Shown: positions 5,959 through 6,046 of the stretch, in pieces
How the letters are laid out: each line of letters begins with the position of its first letter
Numbering within the stretch: position 1 is the first letter of the stretch
Source of the DNA: Planctomycetota bacterium
GTDB lineage: Bacteria; Planctomycetota; DG-23; SLPQ01
Assembly (NCBI GenBank): GCA_021160625.1
Contig: JAGHCE010000065.1
Coordinates: forward strand, 1 to 6,046
Reading direction: 5' to 3'
Length of the DNA stretch: 6,046 nt
Notes under the pieces: generated by a model
Databases searched by the model: none
Told to the model about the DNA's origin: nothing
The model's input: the letters and a program-made list of their open reading frames with translations, nothing else
Program-made: the position numbers and the translations under genes

Positions 5959-6046
5959 GGTGACGTCGCGGCGTCCCCAGGGGGCACCTCATCCTGGAAG
6001 GGGATTACCTCGTGGCGTTGGGACCCCGCGACGTCACCGTGTGCCG
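5951..6046. repeat. Long inverted repeat (hairpin) ending at the window edge
   Basis: Arms 5951-5977 and 6020-6046 pair at 26 of 27 positions. The outer 21 bp are perfect, then come one C/C mismatch at 5972/6025 and five more pairs. About 42 nt lie between the arms. The outer arm begins CGGCACACGGTGACGTC. No gene is visible inside it; the propeller reading frame reaches into its left arm only as an open frame without a start signal. The last base of the window is the last base of the repeat, so this may be where a contig ended. Confidence 0.85.

Noticed and set aside
5951..6046. Integron attC site, suggested by the long hairpin and an internal GTTGGGA
   Set aside because: The GTTGGGA is not at the end of the hairpin, does not fit GTTRRRY at its last base, and has no matching RYYYAAC partner. 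No integrase or cassette array is present.

Overview
The window is a GC-rich stretch of bacterial DNA in which every gene I can support lies on the minus strand. It therefore reads from high to low coordinates, and the right end is upstream. Four features point to a soil, sediment or aquatic bacterium of the planctomycete/PVC type or a similar uncultured phylum: an ECF sigma factor with a membrane partner, a PQQ-like propeller joined to a CBM9-like domain, an aldo/keto reductase with a ferredoxin tail, and scattered GTAGGGGCG palindromes. This placement is an inference from style, not a phylogenetic result.

Layout in transcription order. (1) Positions 5740-6046 hold a cluster of short inverted repeats and a long 27-bp-arm hairpin that ends exactly at the window edge. 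(2) A beta-propeller/CBM9-like protein ends at 3832. Its reading frame runs back into the repeats with no credible start or signal peptide, so its 5' end looks lost or replaced. (3) Directly after its stop, with a good Shine-Dalgarno sequence, comes an 85-codon wreck of a DUF1611 (DgcN-type) gene (3577-3831). It keeps the family's start and end but lacks most of the middle and has an in-frame stop. (4) It overlaps an intact enolase-superfamily epimerase/racemase (2559-3593) of the dipeptide epimerase / N-acetyl-D-Glu racemase DgcA type, the usual partner of DUF1611 proteins. These three make one operon.

(5) A second operon follows: an ECF sigma factor (1828-2397, GTG start) overlapping by 8 nt a four-helix membrane protein (1236-1835), a candidate anti-sigma partner. 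A possible ECF-type promoter lies upstream at about 2456-2480. (6) The spacer 999-1235 carries a second, smaller copy of the repeat family and a terminator-like hairpin with seven T's. (7) The last gene, running off the left edge, is an aldo/keto reductase with a C-terminal [4Fe-4S] ferredoxin tail.

The main points of interest are the shattered dgcN-like gene beside an intact partner, the palindromic repeat family shared between two spacers and fused in frame to a coding gene, the terminal hairpin, and the sigma/membrane-protein pair. I see no CRISPR array, tRNA, rRNA, transposase or phage gene, and no clear evidence of a wholly new system.
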